From JAHEFU01 sp020440645 (GTDB lineage: Bacteria; 4484-113; JAFGCY01), in the NCBI GenBank assembly GCA_020440645.1, contig JAGRNR010000010.1, positions 1 to 64,000 of the forward strand: DNA of 64,000 nucleotides, read 5' to 3'. Positions 6,720 to 15,800 of this stretch are shown here, piece after piece. The position numbers and the translations under genes are program-made. How positions within the stretch are numbered: the first letter of the stretch is position 1; each line of letters starts with the position of its first letter. The notes under the pieces were generated by a model. The model searched no databases, was not told where the DNA came from, and saw only the letters and a list, made by a program, of their open reading frames with translations.

Positions 6720-8084
6720 TCAGTCCCAGCTGCCGAAGCTGTGGATGGTCAGTTCCTGCCCGACCTCAAGTGCGGCGAGCGGATCGGCAGAGCCTTCGGC
6801 CTGCGGGGAGATGCCAAGCAGTTCCATCAGGCGGCGCTGGGCTGAGCTGGCAATCCAGCCGGCCACGCTGCCACCCCGGTCCGCCGCACGCAGTACGGCA
6901 GGAGCGCTGCCGGGGATCTGTACGGTGCCGCTCGCTGCCCTGTCTGCGGATTCTGCAGGCTGCCCGGCGCTGAGCAGCTCGCTGGCATTCTCCACGATGC
7001 CACTGACCGGATCAGCCCGCGAAATTGAGCTGGCCAGGTCGTCCATCGTGGGCGCTACCGGGGCACCATTGATCGCATTTCCAGGACGGTACTCAGGCAA
7101 GATGAACTCCGTCACCTCAGACAGTACCGGCGACTGACCCTCGCGGGCTTCCCACCAGGCGGCAAAGCCTTCAGCCTGCTCGCGCTGGGTCAGCCCAACC
7201 GCTTCACTCAGGACATAGATGGTGTCGCGACCCTCGAAGTAGAATCCGCCTTCATCGCGGCCGTGCAGCAGCAGCCAGTAGCCCTCATTCACGCCGTCAC
7301 CGTCCGTGTCGACGCTGTAATAGCTGAAGTCGCCGCTGCTCTTTTCTTCGAACTGCACGCTGCGCATCGGGCGGTCATTGAAGCCGCAGGGCGGATAGGT
7401 TGCGCCAAGCTTGTTGGAGTTGATCAGTTCATCGCGGCGGTTGTCGTCCCCCAACAGGCGGAATGGGTAGCCCTGGTTCTCCTGGTGGAAGGACTCCAGC
7501 GCCATCTGGATGCGGAACAGGCCCTGGCGTGCGATCAGCTCGCGGCTGGCGAATTCGTCCCATTCCTGGCCACTATATAGATATGGTCGCCGGCGGGCAT
7601 CCGCCAGGCTGTCGAAGCTCAGGGCATCAAAGATGTCGATGCGCCAGGCCTTGCCCTCAAAGGCATCGGAATCGGTGTTGTTCTGCCGGATCAGGTAGTA
7701 GTAGATTCGCTCGGTGATATCCACCCCGTCATCCGGGCTGCCATCGGAGAAGTCCACGGTAACGCGCATGGTTTCACGGTCCGCATCCTCGAGTGGCGTG
7801 ATCTCGCGGATCTCATAACCGCGGGCGATCTGCTCGCGGCGGGTGCGATAGTAGGCGTTCATACGAGCCACATCCGCCTTGAAGGCAGTGCGGAACTCGC
7901 GTGAGAAGAAGTGGTCGGCATCGACGTACTCCTCAGCGGCAATCGCCTTGAAGTGCTCGACCACCACGTCACCCGGTGGCAGCTGCGCCAGGGCCAGGCC
8001 AGGCGCAAGCAGGGCCAGCAGGCCGGCGGCAGCCAGCGCAAGCGCATTGATCGGTAACCTGTTGGAGAATCCTCGCATCAGCAT
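6720..8084 (-). CDS. exported protein of unknown function with pseudopilin-like segment
   Basis: A 454-residue exported protein; not recognised as a named family. Seen: signal peptide about residues 1-33 (LLALLAPGLALA then QLPP). Residues ~40-155 (VVEHFKAIAAEEYVDADHFF and following) recall NTF2/DUF4878-like folds. Residues ~185-290 (RIQMALESFHQENQGYP, then GDFSYYSVDTDGDGVNEGYW) resemble the globular part of type II secretion pseudopilins, which begin with such an amphipathic helix and a YP turn. The C-terminal 130 residues are low in predicted structure. The function is inference only. The start is one of ATG 8084 or ATG 8078; neither has a Shine-Dalgarno sequence. It lies 30 bases before recF. 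Confidence 0.7.
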   Translation of the reverse strand: MLMRGFSNRLPINALALAAAGLLALLAPGLALAQLPPGDVVVEHFKAIAAEEYVDADHFFSREFRTAFKADVARMNAYYRTRREQIARGYEIREITPLEDADRETMRVTVDFSDGSPDDGVDITERIYYYLIRQNNTDSDAFEGKAWRIDIFDALSFDSLADARRRPYLYSGQEWDEFASRELIARQGLFRIQMALESFHQENQGYPFRLLGDDNRRDELINSNKLGATYPPCGFNDRPMRSVQFEEKSSGDFSYYSVDTDGDGVNEGYWLLLHGRDEGGFYFEGRDTIYVLSEAVGLTQREQAEGFAAWWEAREGQSPVLSEVTEFILPEYRPGNAINGAPVAPTMDDLASSISRADPVSGIVENASELLSAGQPAESADRAASGTVQIPGSAPAVLRAADRGGSVAGWIASSAQRRLMELLGISPQAEGSADPLAALEVGQELTIHSFGSWD

Positions 8085-8145
8085 TCAGCGTACACCGGCA
8101 TAGTCCAGATACAGAGAATATCAGCGCGGGAACCCAGAAAAATAA

Positions 8146-8173
8146 ATAGCCCACCCTGGGAGGGGTGGGCTAT
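8146..8173 (-). terminator. intrinsic terminator of the sigma/anti-sigma operon
   Basis: A perfect 11-bp stem (8146-8156 with 8163-8173, arms ATAGCCCACCC/GGGTGGGCTAT) with a 6-base loop, followed on the minus strand by a T-rich run ending TTTTT. It lies 45 bases after the operon's last stop codon. Confidence 0.9.
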
Positions 8174-8217
8174 CCAGCCAAGGCCTGCACATCGGCCCCG
8201 GTTCCATCCTTCTGGTG

Positions 8218-9087
8218 TTACGGCAGATCCACACCAATTTCGTCAATAAGAGTGTTATCAGCGTCGGGCCCGAGATTGCCGGCGTTGTAGCCAAGCTCCC
8301 GGAGTTCAAGCAGGGACAGTTCGGAAGTGCTGCCCATGCCTTCAGGATCAGCCTGGACATCGATGCGCACCCTGCCGTCCTCGTTGCGCTTGATATCGAG
8401 CCTGATGTTGCTCAGTCCGGCTTCCTCGAGAACCTCGAAGACCAGCAGGCTGAGCTGGTTATCGTCCATTTCGTCGATCTTCTGTGCGCCACCGAGGCGG
8501 GAACCGACTTCGCGCAGCATGTTGTCGTGGATGCGGGCCTCGATCGGGTGCGCATCGTGGTGCACCGCGGCCAGCACCGGGAAGTCCCCGGACAGGCCGT
8601 CGTAGTATGCCTGGGCAGCATCGCCGTCCACGCCACGCATCACGATCACGAGCTGCTGGCCTTCGGCGGCGCCGATCAGGAACAGCTTCATGCCGGACTG
8701 CGGGATCGCCATGTCCTCAAACTTCGAGAGGCTGGCGGCCTTGAGCTCGGTGAACTGCGGGCTGTCATGGCCCCAGTCTGAAGGCAGGTCCGCCACGAGG
8801 GTGGTACCGACATTCACGGACTGGGCCGGCATCATCCACATCCCACCGACCATCAGCAGCACCAGCATCGGCGCAGCCGCATAGCGCAGCTGGCGCTGGT
8901 AGCTGTCGAGGAACGCCAGGTACCAGGGCACGCGCACCGGCGGAGCACTCTCCACCAGGGCCACCACCCTGTCCCATGACATGATCTCCACGGAGGGCTG
9001 GGAGCTGCGCAGCAGGTCCCGGAGCTCAGCCGACAGGCCCTGCTCCGTCTCCGGAAGATCCCTCATGTTGCTGGAACCATATTCCAT
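8218..9087 (-). CDS. single-pass membrane protein, probable anti-sigma partner
   Basis: A 289-residue protein encoded 45 bases after an ECF sigma factor on the same strand. Seen: an N-terminal cytoplasmic region of about 70 residues (ELRDLLRSS...VVALVESAPPVRVP), one membrane helix about residues 73-90 (APMLVLLMVGGMWMM), and a ~195-residue extracytoplasmic domain that I do not recognise. This topology and position are those of many anti-sigma factors, but no ZAS HxxxCxxC motif is present, so the role is inferred from context. The Shine-Dalgarno sequence is weak (GGGA, 8 bases before ATG 9087). The operon ends at the terminator at 8146-8173. Confidence 0.7.
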   Translation of the reverse strand: MEYGSSNMRDLPETEQGLSAELRDLLRSSQPSVEIMSWDRVVALVESAPPVRVPWYLAFLDSYQRQLRYAAAPMLVLLMVGGMWMMPAQSVNVGTTLVADLPSDWGHDSPQFTELKAASLSKFEDMAIPQSGMKLFLIGAAEGQQLVIVMRGVDGDAAQAYYDGLSGDFPVLAAVHHDAHPIEARIHDNMLREVGSRLGGAQKIDEMDDNQLSLLVFEVLEEAGLSNIRLDIKRNEDGRVRIDVQADPEGMGSTSELSLLELRELGYNAGNLGPDADNTLIDEIGVDLP

Positions 9088-9132
9088 TTTTCTTTTCCCG
9101 GTATCCCCGCTATATTTCAGCCTGGTCAGGGA

Positions 9133-9663
9133 TCATTCGTCAATCCCGTCCCTCTTCAATAGCTCCGACAGTCTCTGCCGCGACCGGTGCAGCAGGACCC
9201 TGACGGCGCTGTCCTTCTTGTCCATCACGCTGCAGATCTCCTTGATGGAGAGACCATGCACCTCGAACAGGAGCAACGCCTGCCGCTGGTCCGGAGAAAG
9301 CTTCTCGACCGCTGCCCACAGCACCCGGCTGCGGGCTTCACGCTCGGTCCACTCCTCATCCCGGGGGGACCTGAAACCCAGGTCCTCCGGTGGCATCGCT
9401 TCCGGTTGCCGCGACTCCCGCCGCAGGCTCTGCCTGAAGGTATTGGCGATTATCCGGAACATCCAGGACTTGAATGCTCCATCCTCCCTGAGCTGGTGGA
9501 TATTCACCAGCCCCGTGAGGATCGCCTGGGCATAAACGTCATCCGCTGAGACCTTGTCCCGCGTCAGGGTGTATGCCCACCTCTGGCAGTCCGTATTCAC
9601 CGGCTCCAGCAGTCTCATGAACCGACGATTGCGCTCGTCTGTCAGATCCTGCTGCGACACCAT
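9133..9663 (-). CDS. ECF-type RNA polymerase sigma factor
   Basis: A 176-residue sigma-70 family protein of the extracytoplasmic-function type. Seen: region 2 (about residues 15-90: LTRDKVSADDVYAQAI, GAFKSWMFRIIANTFRQSLRR) and region 4 (about 115-170: LSPDQRQALLLFEVHGLSIKEI then AVRVLLHRSRQRLSELL, the HTH for the -35 element). Regions 1.2 and 3 are absent, as usual for ECF sigmas. It probably directs RNA polymerase to an envelope regulon and is held by the membrane protein downstream. ATG 9663 is preceded only by a weak CGGGA. The 277-bp space to cheX holds the divergent promoters; TATACT at about 9904 suits cheX. Confidence 0.92.
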   Translation of the reverse strand: MVSQQDLTDERNRRFMRLLEPVNTDCQRWAYTLTRDKVSADDVYAQAILTGLVNIHQLREDGAFKSWMFRIIANTFRQSLRRESRQPEAMPPEDLGFRSPRDEEWTEREARSRVLWAAVEKLSPDQRQALLLFEVHGLSIKEICSVMDKKDSAVRVLLHRSRQRLSELLKRDGIDE

Positions 9664-9940
9664 TCCCGGACCACGCTTACTAGATCACTCAACACGCTGG
9701 AATGTTACTGTCCGTGCGCAGGAATTTAATGAAAAATGCATACCTATGTATTTCATCAGTTTCCTGGCCCGCAGCAGCTGGAACATTCCAGTGGAAATAC
9801 AACATCCAGGCAACTATATTACAACTATCGTCATTTAACACAAACGAGACCGATTTGAAAACTGGCCTTATCCGCACACCCGGTCATGAGATTCCCACGC
9901 TGTTATACTCGTTAAAAACGCCAGCCAGACGGGGCTTATC

Positions 9941-10432
9941 GTGAATGCTGAAATCGTAAACAAGTTCTTTGGATCCACCGCAACAGTGCTGCGGGACTAC
10001 TTCCACCTGGATGTATCAAGCGGCGGCAGCGCTTCCCTCGTGAAGATGCCTGCGGCCCTCGACCACGTATCGGTGATCCTGTCCTTCACGGGCGACCTGA
10101 CGGGCCAGTTCGTGATGGGATTCAGTTCAGAGATGGCCCTGAACATGGCGCGCACCATGATCGGGAATGCCGAGTATGAGCGCTTCGACGAGCTCTGCCA
10201 GAGCGCGATCGGCGAACTCGGCAACATGATCTGCGGCATGACAAGCGCGGAGCTCACGACGATGGGCTACACCTGTGACATCGCCCCACCCGTGGTGCTG
10301 GTCAACGAGCATGCCTCAATGAGCTTCGGAGTACCGACACTGATCGCCCAGCCGGTCAGCACGCCCAATGGAGCCTTTCGCATCTGCATCGGCATGTCGC
10401 CGAGCAAGAAGCGGGTCCCGGTTGCCAACTAG
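9941..10432 (+). CDS. cheX: CheX/CheC-type chemotaxis phosphatase
   Basis: A 163-residue CheX-like protein, the family that dephosphorylates CheY-P. Seen: the ExxN catalytic motif in IGELGNMICG (E92, N95), preceded by the FVMGFSSEMALNMARTMIG strand-helix and followed by TLIAQPVSTPNGAF near the C-terminus. Only one ExxN motif is present, as in CheX rather than two-motif CheC. The start is GTG 9941, with ACGGGG eight to ten bases upstream. It lies 12 bases before cheA, whose Shine-Dalgarno sequence overlaps the cheX stop (TAGGGG). No receptors, CheW or CheY are in this window, so the rest of the pathway lies elsewhere. Confidence 0.85.
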   Translation: MNAEIVNKFFGSTATVLRDYFHLDVSSGGSASLVKMPAALDHVSVILSFTGDLTGQFVMGFSSEMALNMARTMIGNAEYERFDELCQSAIGELGNMICGMTSAELTTMGYTCDIAPPVVLVNEHASMSFGVPTLIAQPVSTPNGAFRICIGMSPSKKRVPVAN

Positions 10433-10444
10433 GGGAACAAACTG

Positions 10445-12856
10445 ATGTCCAACGACTTATCGCAATACATGGACATGTTCGCGGCCGAGTCCCGTGAACA
10501 CCTGCAATCCCTCAACCAGAGCCTGCTGAAGTTCGAGCAGGACACGGAAGACATTGACATCGTCAACGAGATATTCCGCAGCGCACACACGCTGAAGGGG
10601 ATGTCCGCCACGATGGGCTTCAATGACGTCGCCGAACTGACGCACAACATGGAGAACCTGCTCACGCCGGTTCGCCAGTCGGAAATGAAGGCGACGGATG
10701 AGACGATCGAGCTGCTGTTCAACTGCCTGGATGCGCTGGAGAGCATGATTGACGCGCACATCGAGCAGGTTGAGCATGATGTTGACATCAGCGGCCTCGT
10801 CAGCCAGATGGCGGCGATGGCAAAAGGCGTCGAGGGCACGGCCCGCAAGCTGGCGGCCTCCGGCAGTGAGGCTGAGGCGTCCACGGACGGTGCCTACCCG
10901 GCCCAGATCGGCGAGGACCTGCTGGAGGAGATTGCCAGCTCCGCCAACAACGGGAAGCCGGCCTGGCATGTACATGTGGACATCGCAGAAGCCTGTGAAA
11001 TGCTCAATGTGCGCGGCTACATGGTGATCGCCGCAGTCAAGGAGAACGGCCATATCCTGCACTGCGTGCCGGACGAGGATACGATCGTCAACGGCGAGGG
11101 TGCACGCACATTCGACCTGATCATGCTCGGCGATGCCGACCCGCAGGCCATCAGTGGCATGCTGGGCAGCATCTCTGAGATCAGCGCTGCCAGCTGCACG
11201 CCCTTCGGTGAGGGCGGTGCCAGCCAGCCGGGACTGGCGGACATTGCGAGGATCTTCGGCCTGTCCGCAAACGAGCTGGCCCTGCTGAGCGGCGGGCTCG
11301 GCGAATCGCAGCACGCGCTGCTCGTGTCGGTCACCCTGGAGGAGGAGTGCGTGCTCAAGAGCGCACGGATCTTCATGGTGCACCGCGCACTGGAGGAATG
11401 CGGCGAGATCGTGTTCGTCAATCCGCCGGTCGAGGACATTGAAAGTGACAATTTCGGCAGCACCGTGCACTTCATGGCGGTCACCGAACATCCGCAGGAA
11501 GAGATCAGGCAGTCGCTTGCCAACGTAAGCGAGCTGGCCAGCTACAGCGTGCAGCAGGTTGACACCAACCCGCCGGCGGAGGAAGACAAGCCTGCGCAGG
11601 CGATGGCCAGTGCCGGGCAGGCCGCAGCGGCTTCCGCGGCCGGCAGCCAGGCTGAGGTGCCTCAGCAGGGGCAGCAGCAGGCAGCGCGCGGCACGGAAAA
11701 GGTGCGGCACGCCCAGACGATCCGCGTTGACACGGAACGGCTCGACATGCTGCTCAACCTCGTCGGTGAGCTCGTGATCGGCAAGACCCGCCTGCAGCAG
11801 CTGGCAACGGAGACCCGCAACCGCGAGATGGCGGACAGCATCGAGCACTTCGGACAGGTCGTGTTCGACCTGCAGAGCGTGGTGATGCAGACCCGCATGG
11901 TGCCGATTGAGACAGTGTTCAACCGCTTCCCGCGCATGATCCGCGACCTCGCCAAGAGCCGCGACAAGAAGATCAACCTCGAAATGAGCGGTGCCGAGAC
12001 CGAGATGGACCGCACGGTGATCGACGAGATTGGCGACCCGCTGGTGCACCTGATCCGCAACAGCGTCGACCATGGGCTGGAATCCCCGGCGGAGCGCCAG
12101 GCGGCGGGCAAGGACCCGGAGGGGCACCTGCATCTGGCAGCCTTCCACGAGGGCAGCAACGTCTTCATCCAGATCCGTGACGACGGCCGCGGCATCGACC
12201 CGGACATCATCCGGCGCAAGGCCGTCGAGAAAGGCATCATCAGCCAGGATGCCGCCAGCAAGCTGAGCAACCAGCAGGCGATCGAGCTGATCTTCGAGCC
12301 CGGCTTCTCCACCGCCGAGCAGGTGACTGACATCTCCGGCCGCGGCGTGGGCATGGACGCAGTGCGCAGCAAGATCGACTACCTCAACGGCGAAGTGAAC
12401 ATGACGAGCGAGAAGGGCAAGGGCACGGTCGTCACGATCAAGCTCCCGCTCACGCTGGCAATCGTGCAGGCCCAGCTGGTTGACATCGCACGCGAGGTGT
12501 TCGCGATCCCGCTGGCCTACATCGAGGAGACGCTCAAGGTGGTCCCGACGGACATCAAGCGTGCCAACCAGAAGGACGTGATCATGCTGCGCGGCGACAT
12601 CCTGCCACTGGTGTACATGCGTGAGCTGCTGGGTAGCCCGGCGACTGAGGAGCGCAGCGACAGCATGTTCGTGATCGTGGTTGCCAGCGGCAAGCAGCGC
12701 ATCGGCCTGGTGGCCGACCGCCCGCTGGCCCAGATGGAGATCGTGATCAAGAGCCTCGGCCGCTTCCTGAATGACGTGCCCTACATGGCGGGTGGCACGA
12801 TCCTCGGAGACGGACGGGTGGCGCTGATCCTCGACGTGGCGCAGCTGGCGGCCTAG
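10445..12856 (+). CDS. cheA: chemotaxis histidine kinase CheA
   Basis: An 803-residue CheA, the cytoplasmic kinase that passes phosphate from receptor arrays to CheY and CheB. Domains in order: P1/HPt (residues 1-110, phospho-acceptor H48 in FRSAHTLKGMSATMGF), a linker and a P2-like region (~160-350), a Pro/Ala/Gln-rich linker (~380-415), P3 dimerisation (RVDTERLDMLLNLVGELVIGKTRL, from ~425), P4 ATPase with the N box LIRNSVDHGLESP, G1 DDGRGID, G2 GRGVGMDAVR, and a C-terminal CheW-like P5 (from ~675, QLVDIAREVFAIPL). Length is normal for the family. Its TAG stop shares the palindrome CTAG with the convergent gene's stop. Confidence 0.97.
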   Translation: MSNDLSQYMDMFAAESREHLQSLNQSLLKFEQDTEDIDIVNEIFRSAHTLKGMSATMGFNDVAELTHNMENLLTPVRQSEMKATDETIELLFNCLDALESMIDAHIEQVEHDVDISGLVSQMAAMAKGVEGTARKLAASGSEAEASTDGAYPAQIGEDLLEEIASSANNGKPAWHVHVDIAEACEMLNVRGYMVIAAVKENGHILHCVPDEDTIVNGEGARTFDLIMLGDADPQAISGMLGSISEISAASCTPFGEGGASQPGLADIARIFGLSANELALLSGGLGESQHALLVSVTLEEECVLKSARIFMVHRALEECGEIVFVNPPVEDIESDNFGSTVHFMAVTEHPQEEIRQSLANVSELASYSVQQVDTNPPAEEDKPAQAMASAGQAAAASAAGSQAEVPQQGQQQAARGTEKVRHAQTIRVDTERLDMLLNLVGELVIGKTRLQQLATETRNREMADSIEHFGQVVFDLQSVVMQTRMVPIETVFNRFPRMIRDLAKSRDKKINLEMSGAETEMDRTVIDEIGDPLVHLIRNSVDHGLESPAERQAAGKDPEGHLHLAAFHEGSNVFIQIRDDGRGIDPDIIRRKAVEKGIISQDAASKLSNQQAIELIFEPGFSTAEQVTDISGRGVGMDAVRSKIDYLNGEVNMTSEKGKGTVVTIKLPLTLAIVQAQLVDIAREVFAIPLAYIEETLKVVPTDIKRANQKDVIMLRGDILPLVYMRELLGSPATEERSDSMFVIVVASGKQRIGLVADRPLAQMEIVIKSLGRFLNDVPYMAGGTILGDGRVALILDVAQLAA

Positions 12857-15800
12857 GGGCCGACGGCGTAGAGCTTGTTGTCAGCACTGCCGAAGTAGAC
12901 GGTTCCGTCAGATCCGATAGCCGTGCCTCCAAGTGTGATCTGTCCGCCGGTAGCATATGACCAGTTCAGGTTGCCATTCGGGTTGACAGCATACAGCGAA
13001 TTGTCCTTTGAGCCGACGTAGATGATCCCGTCAAGCCCGATGGCCGGGGCGCAGTCTATCCCGGCACCCGTGGAGTAGTTCCACTTCTCGGTTCCGTTCG
13101 GATTGATCGCATACAGCTTGGAATCGCTTGAGCCGACATAGATTGTCCCGTCGGATGCGACTGCCGCCTGGAAATTGATGCTGCCTCCCGTGGTGAAATC
13201 CCAGTCCTTGGTTCCGTTGGGGAGAATCGCGTACAGTTTTGTGTCCTGGCTGCCGACATAGATCGTGCCATCAGCTCCGATCGCGGGTGCTGCGTGGATG
13301 ATGTTGCCGGTCGTGAATGACCATTTCCCGGAGCCATCAGGATTGACAGCGTACAGATTGTCATCGGCACTGCCGAAGTACACCGTGCCATCCTCGGCTA
13401 TTGCCGGTGAGGATGCTATGAAGCCGCCGGTGGCAAATGACCACTTCTGGCTGCCGTCCGGGTAGATCGCATACAGCTTGTTGTTATAGCTTCCGACGTA
13501 GACAACACCATCCGGTCCGATGGCAGGCGAAGACACAACCACTCCGCCCGCTGCAAACGACCATTTGAGGCTGCCGTCCGGGTTCAATGCATACAGGTTG
13601 TCATCAGTACTGCCGATGTAGACAGTACCGTCTGTTCCGACAGCCGGCGACGACCGGCTGACCACTGCCCCGGTGGCATATGACCACTTGAAACTTCCGT
13701 CGGGATTGAGGGCATAGATGCTGTTGTCACGGCAGCCGAAATACACGGTTCCGTCCGGAGCCAGAGCAGGAGAGCACCAGATCTCGTCTCCTGCGGTGTA
13801 TGACCAGTTCAGCGCATTGCTCTGGGCACCGTTGTACATGCTCTGGCCGGTATGCCGCGGAGTGCCGCCCAACATGCTCCATTCGCTCGGCAAGGTGATC
13901 GGCAGGGAAGCGCTGTCCGTTGCACCCTGGTCATCCGTCACGCGAACCAGCGCTGAATACCACCCGTATACGGGATAGGTGTAACTCGCCGTTGCCGAAC
14001 TGCCTGATTCCTCGAAGCTGCCGTCTCCGTCAAAGTCCCATTCGTATAGCACGATCTCTCCGTCACTGTCAGTGCTGCCGCTGGCATCGAAGCTGATCGT
14101 GAACGGTGCAAAACCCGTGGTCTTGTCAGCCTCCAGGTCCGCTGTGGGAACGCTGTTCTGCGGCTGGTTCGCTCCGATGGCGTACAGCAGGCCGTCGGAA
14201 CAGCCCACATACAGCGTCCCATCCGCACCGATAGAGGGCGCATTTGTGATGTCATCACCCAGAGTCTGTTGCCAGAGCAGTGATCCGTCCGGATTAAGAG
14301 CTGTAAGTTTGGATCCATTGTTTCCGAAGTAAATGACTCCATCGCTGCCGATCGCCGGTGTGGAATCAATCCCGCCACCGCTGTTGTACGACCAGGCAAG
14401 AGTGCCGTCCGTGTTGATTGCATACAGGTTGCTGTTCAGGCTGCCGAAGTACACTGTGCCGTCCGCGCCCACCGCCGGGCTGGCAAACACCATCGACCCG
14501 GCAAGGTAGTTCCACTTCTCCGATCCATCAGGATTCACTGCGTACAGCCTGTTGTCCTGGCAAGTGATGTAGATCGTGCCATCCGAACCGATCGCCGGAT
14601 TTGAAGCGATTGAATCGGTTGTTGCAAATGACCATCTGGTAGTGCCATCGGGATTGATTGCATACAGGTGGGCATCCACTGAGGAGAAGTAGATTGCGCC
14701 ATCCGTGCCCAGTGCAGCGCCGGAAAAGGCAAATCCGCCGGTCACGACTGACCAGCGCAGGGTGCCGTCGGGGTTGATCGCGTACAACTTATTATCCGAG
14801 CTGCCGGCATAGATCGTGCCGTCGGCACCAATTGCCGGACCGCTGACAATGAACCCGCCGGTTCCGAATTTCCACTTCTGCGTCCCGTCCGGGCTGAGCG
14901 CATATACGCGCTTGTCATTGCTGCCGACGTAGATCGTGCCGTCGGCGCCAATTGCCGGTGAAGATGAGACGGAGCTGTTCGTTGCGAATTTCCACTTCAT
15001 TGAACCGTCTGGACCAACTGCATAGATGTCGTCACCGGAACCGAAGTAGACGGTTGCATCCGGTGCGATCGCGGGCGCGCCGAATTGCATGTAGGCTCCG
15101 GTGTCATACGACCAGCGCAGGTTGTAGGACTGCGGCCCCCTGAACTGGCTTCTGTGGCTGTTGAGGGTGTCATGGCCGAAGCCACTCCAGACCGTGTTCG
15201 TAGCTGCAAGCTGGGTGCCTGCAGTTGACTGCGCACCGTTGTTGTCAGTCACACGCACTACTGCGTCATAGCCGGCCTGTGTGACGTAGGAATGCGACAC
15301 GACCGGGGAACCGCCACTTGCATCCCATGCTCCGTCACCGTTGAAGTCCCACTCGTAACTGACAATGCTTCCGTCCGGATCCATCGATGCGGAAGCATCA
15401 AAACTGACGGACTGGCCCACAAGCAGGCGGTCCTGGTCCACGCTGATCGCAGCCACCGGCATTGCGTTGCCGGGCACATTAACGGTAATCACAACAGTCT
15501 CAGTCGCGCGTGCCCCGGCATTGTCCTCAACCCGCAGCCTGACCTGCGGACTGCCCGCCTCCGTGAAGACATGGCTGGCAAGCGTACTCTCACCGAATGA
15601 GTCATACAGGCCATCTCCGTCCCAGTCCCAGGCGTACTCCACGATCACCCCATCGGGATCAAAACTGCCGAATGCACTGAAGTTGACCTGCAGGGGCGCA
15701 TCTCCGCTGAGCGTATCCACCTGCAGGGTTGCCGTCGGCGACATGTTGGCAACCGGGGCGTCGCTGCCCGTGATCGCCACTGTGTCCACGTCCCAGGCAC

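Noticed and set aside
10457..12148. A 563-codon antisense frame opposite cheA
   Set aside because: Shadow of cheA's GC-rich third positions; composition is His/Arg/Leu-biased with no domain.
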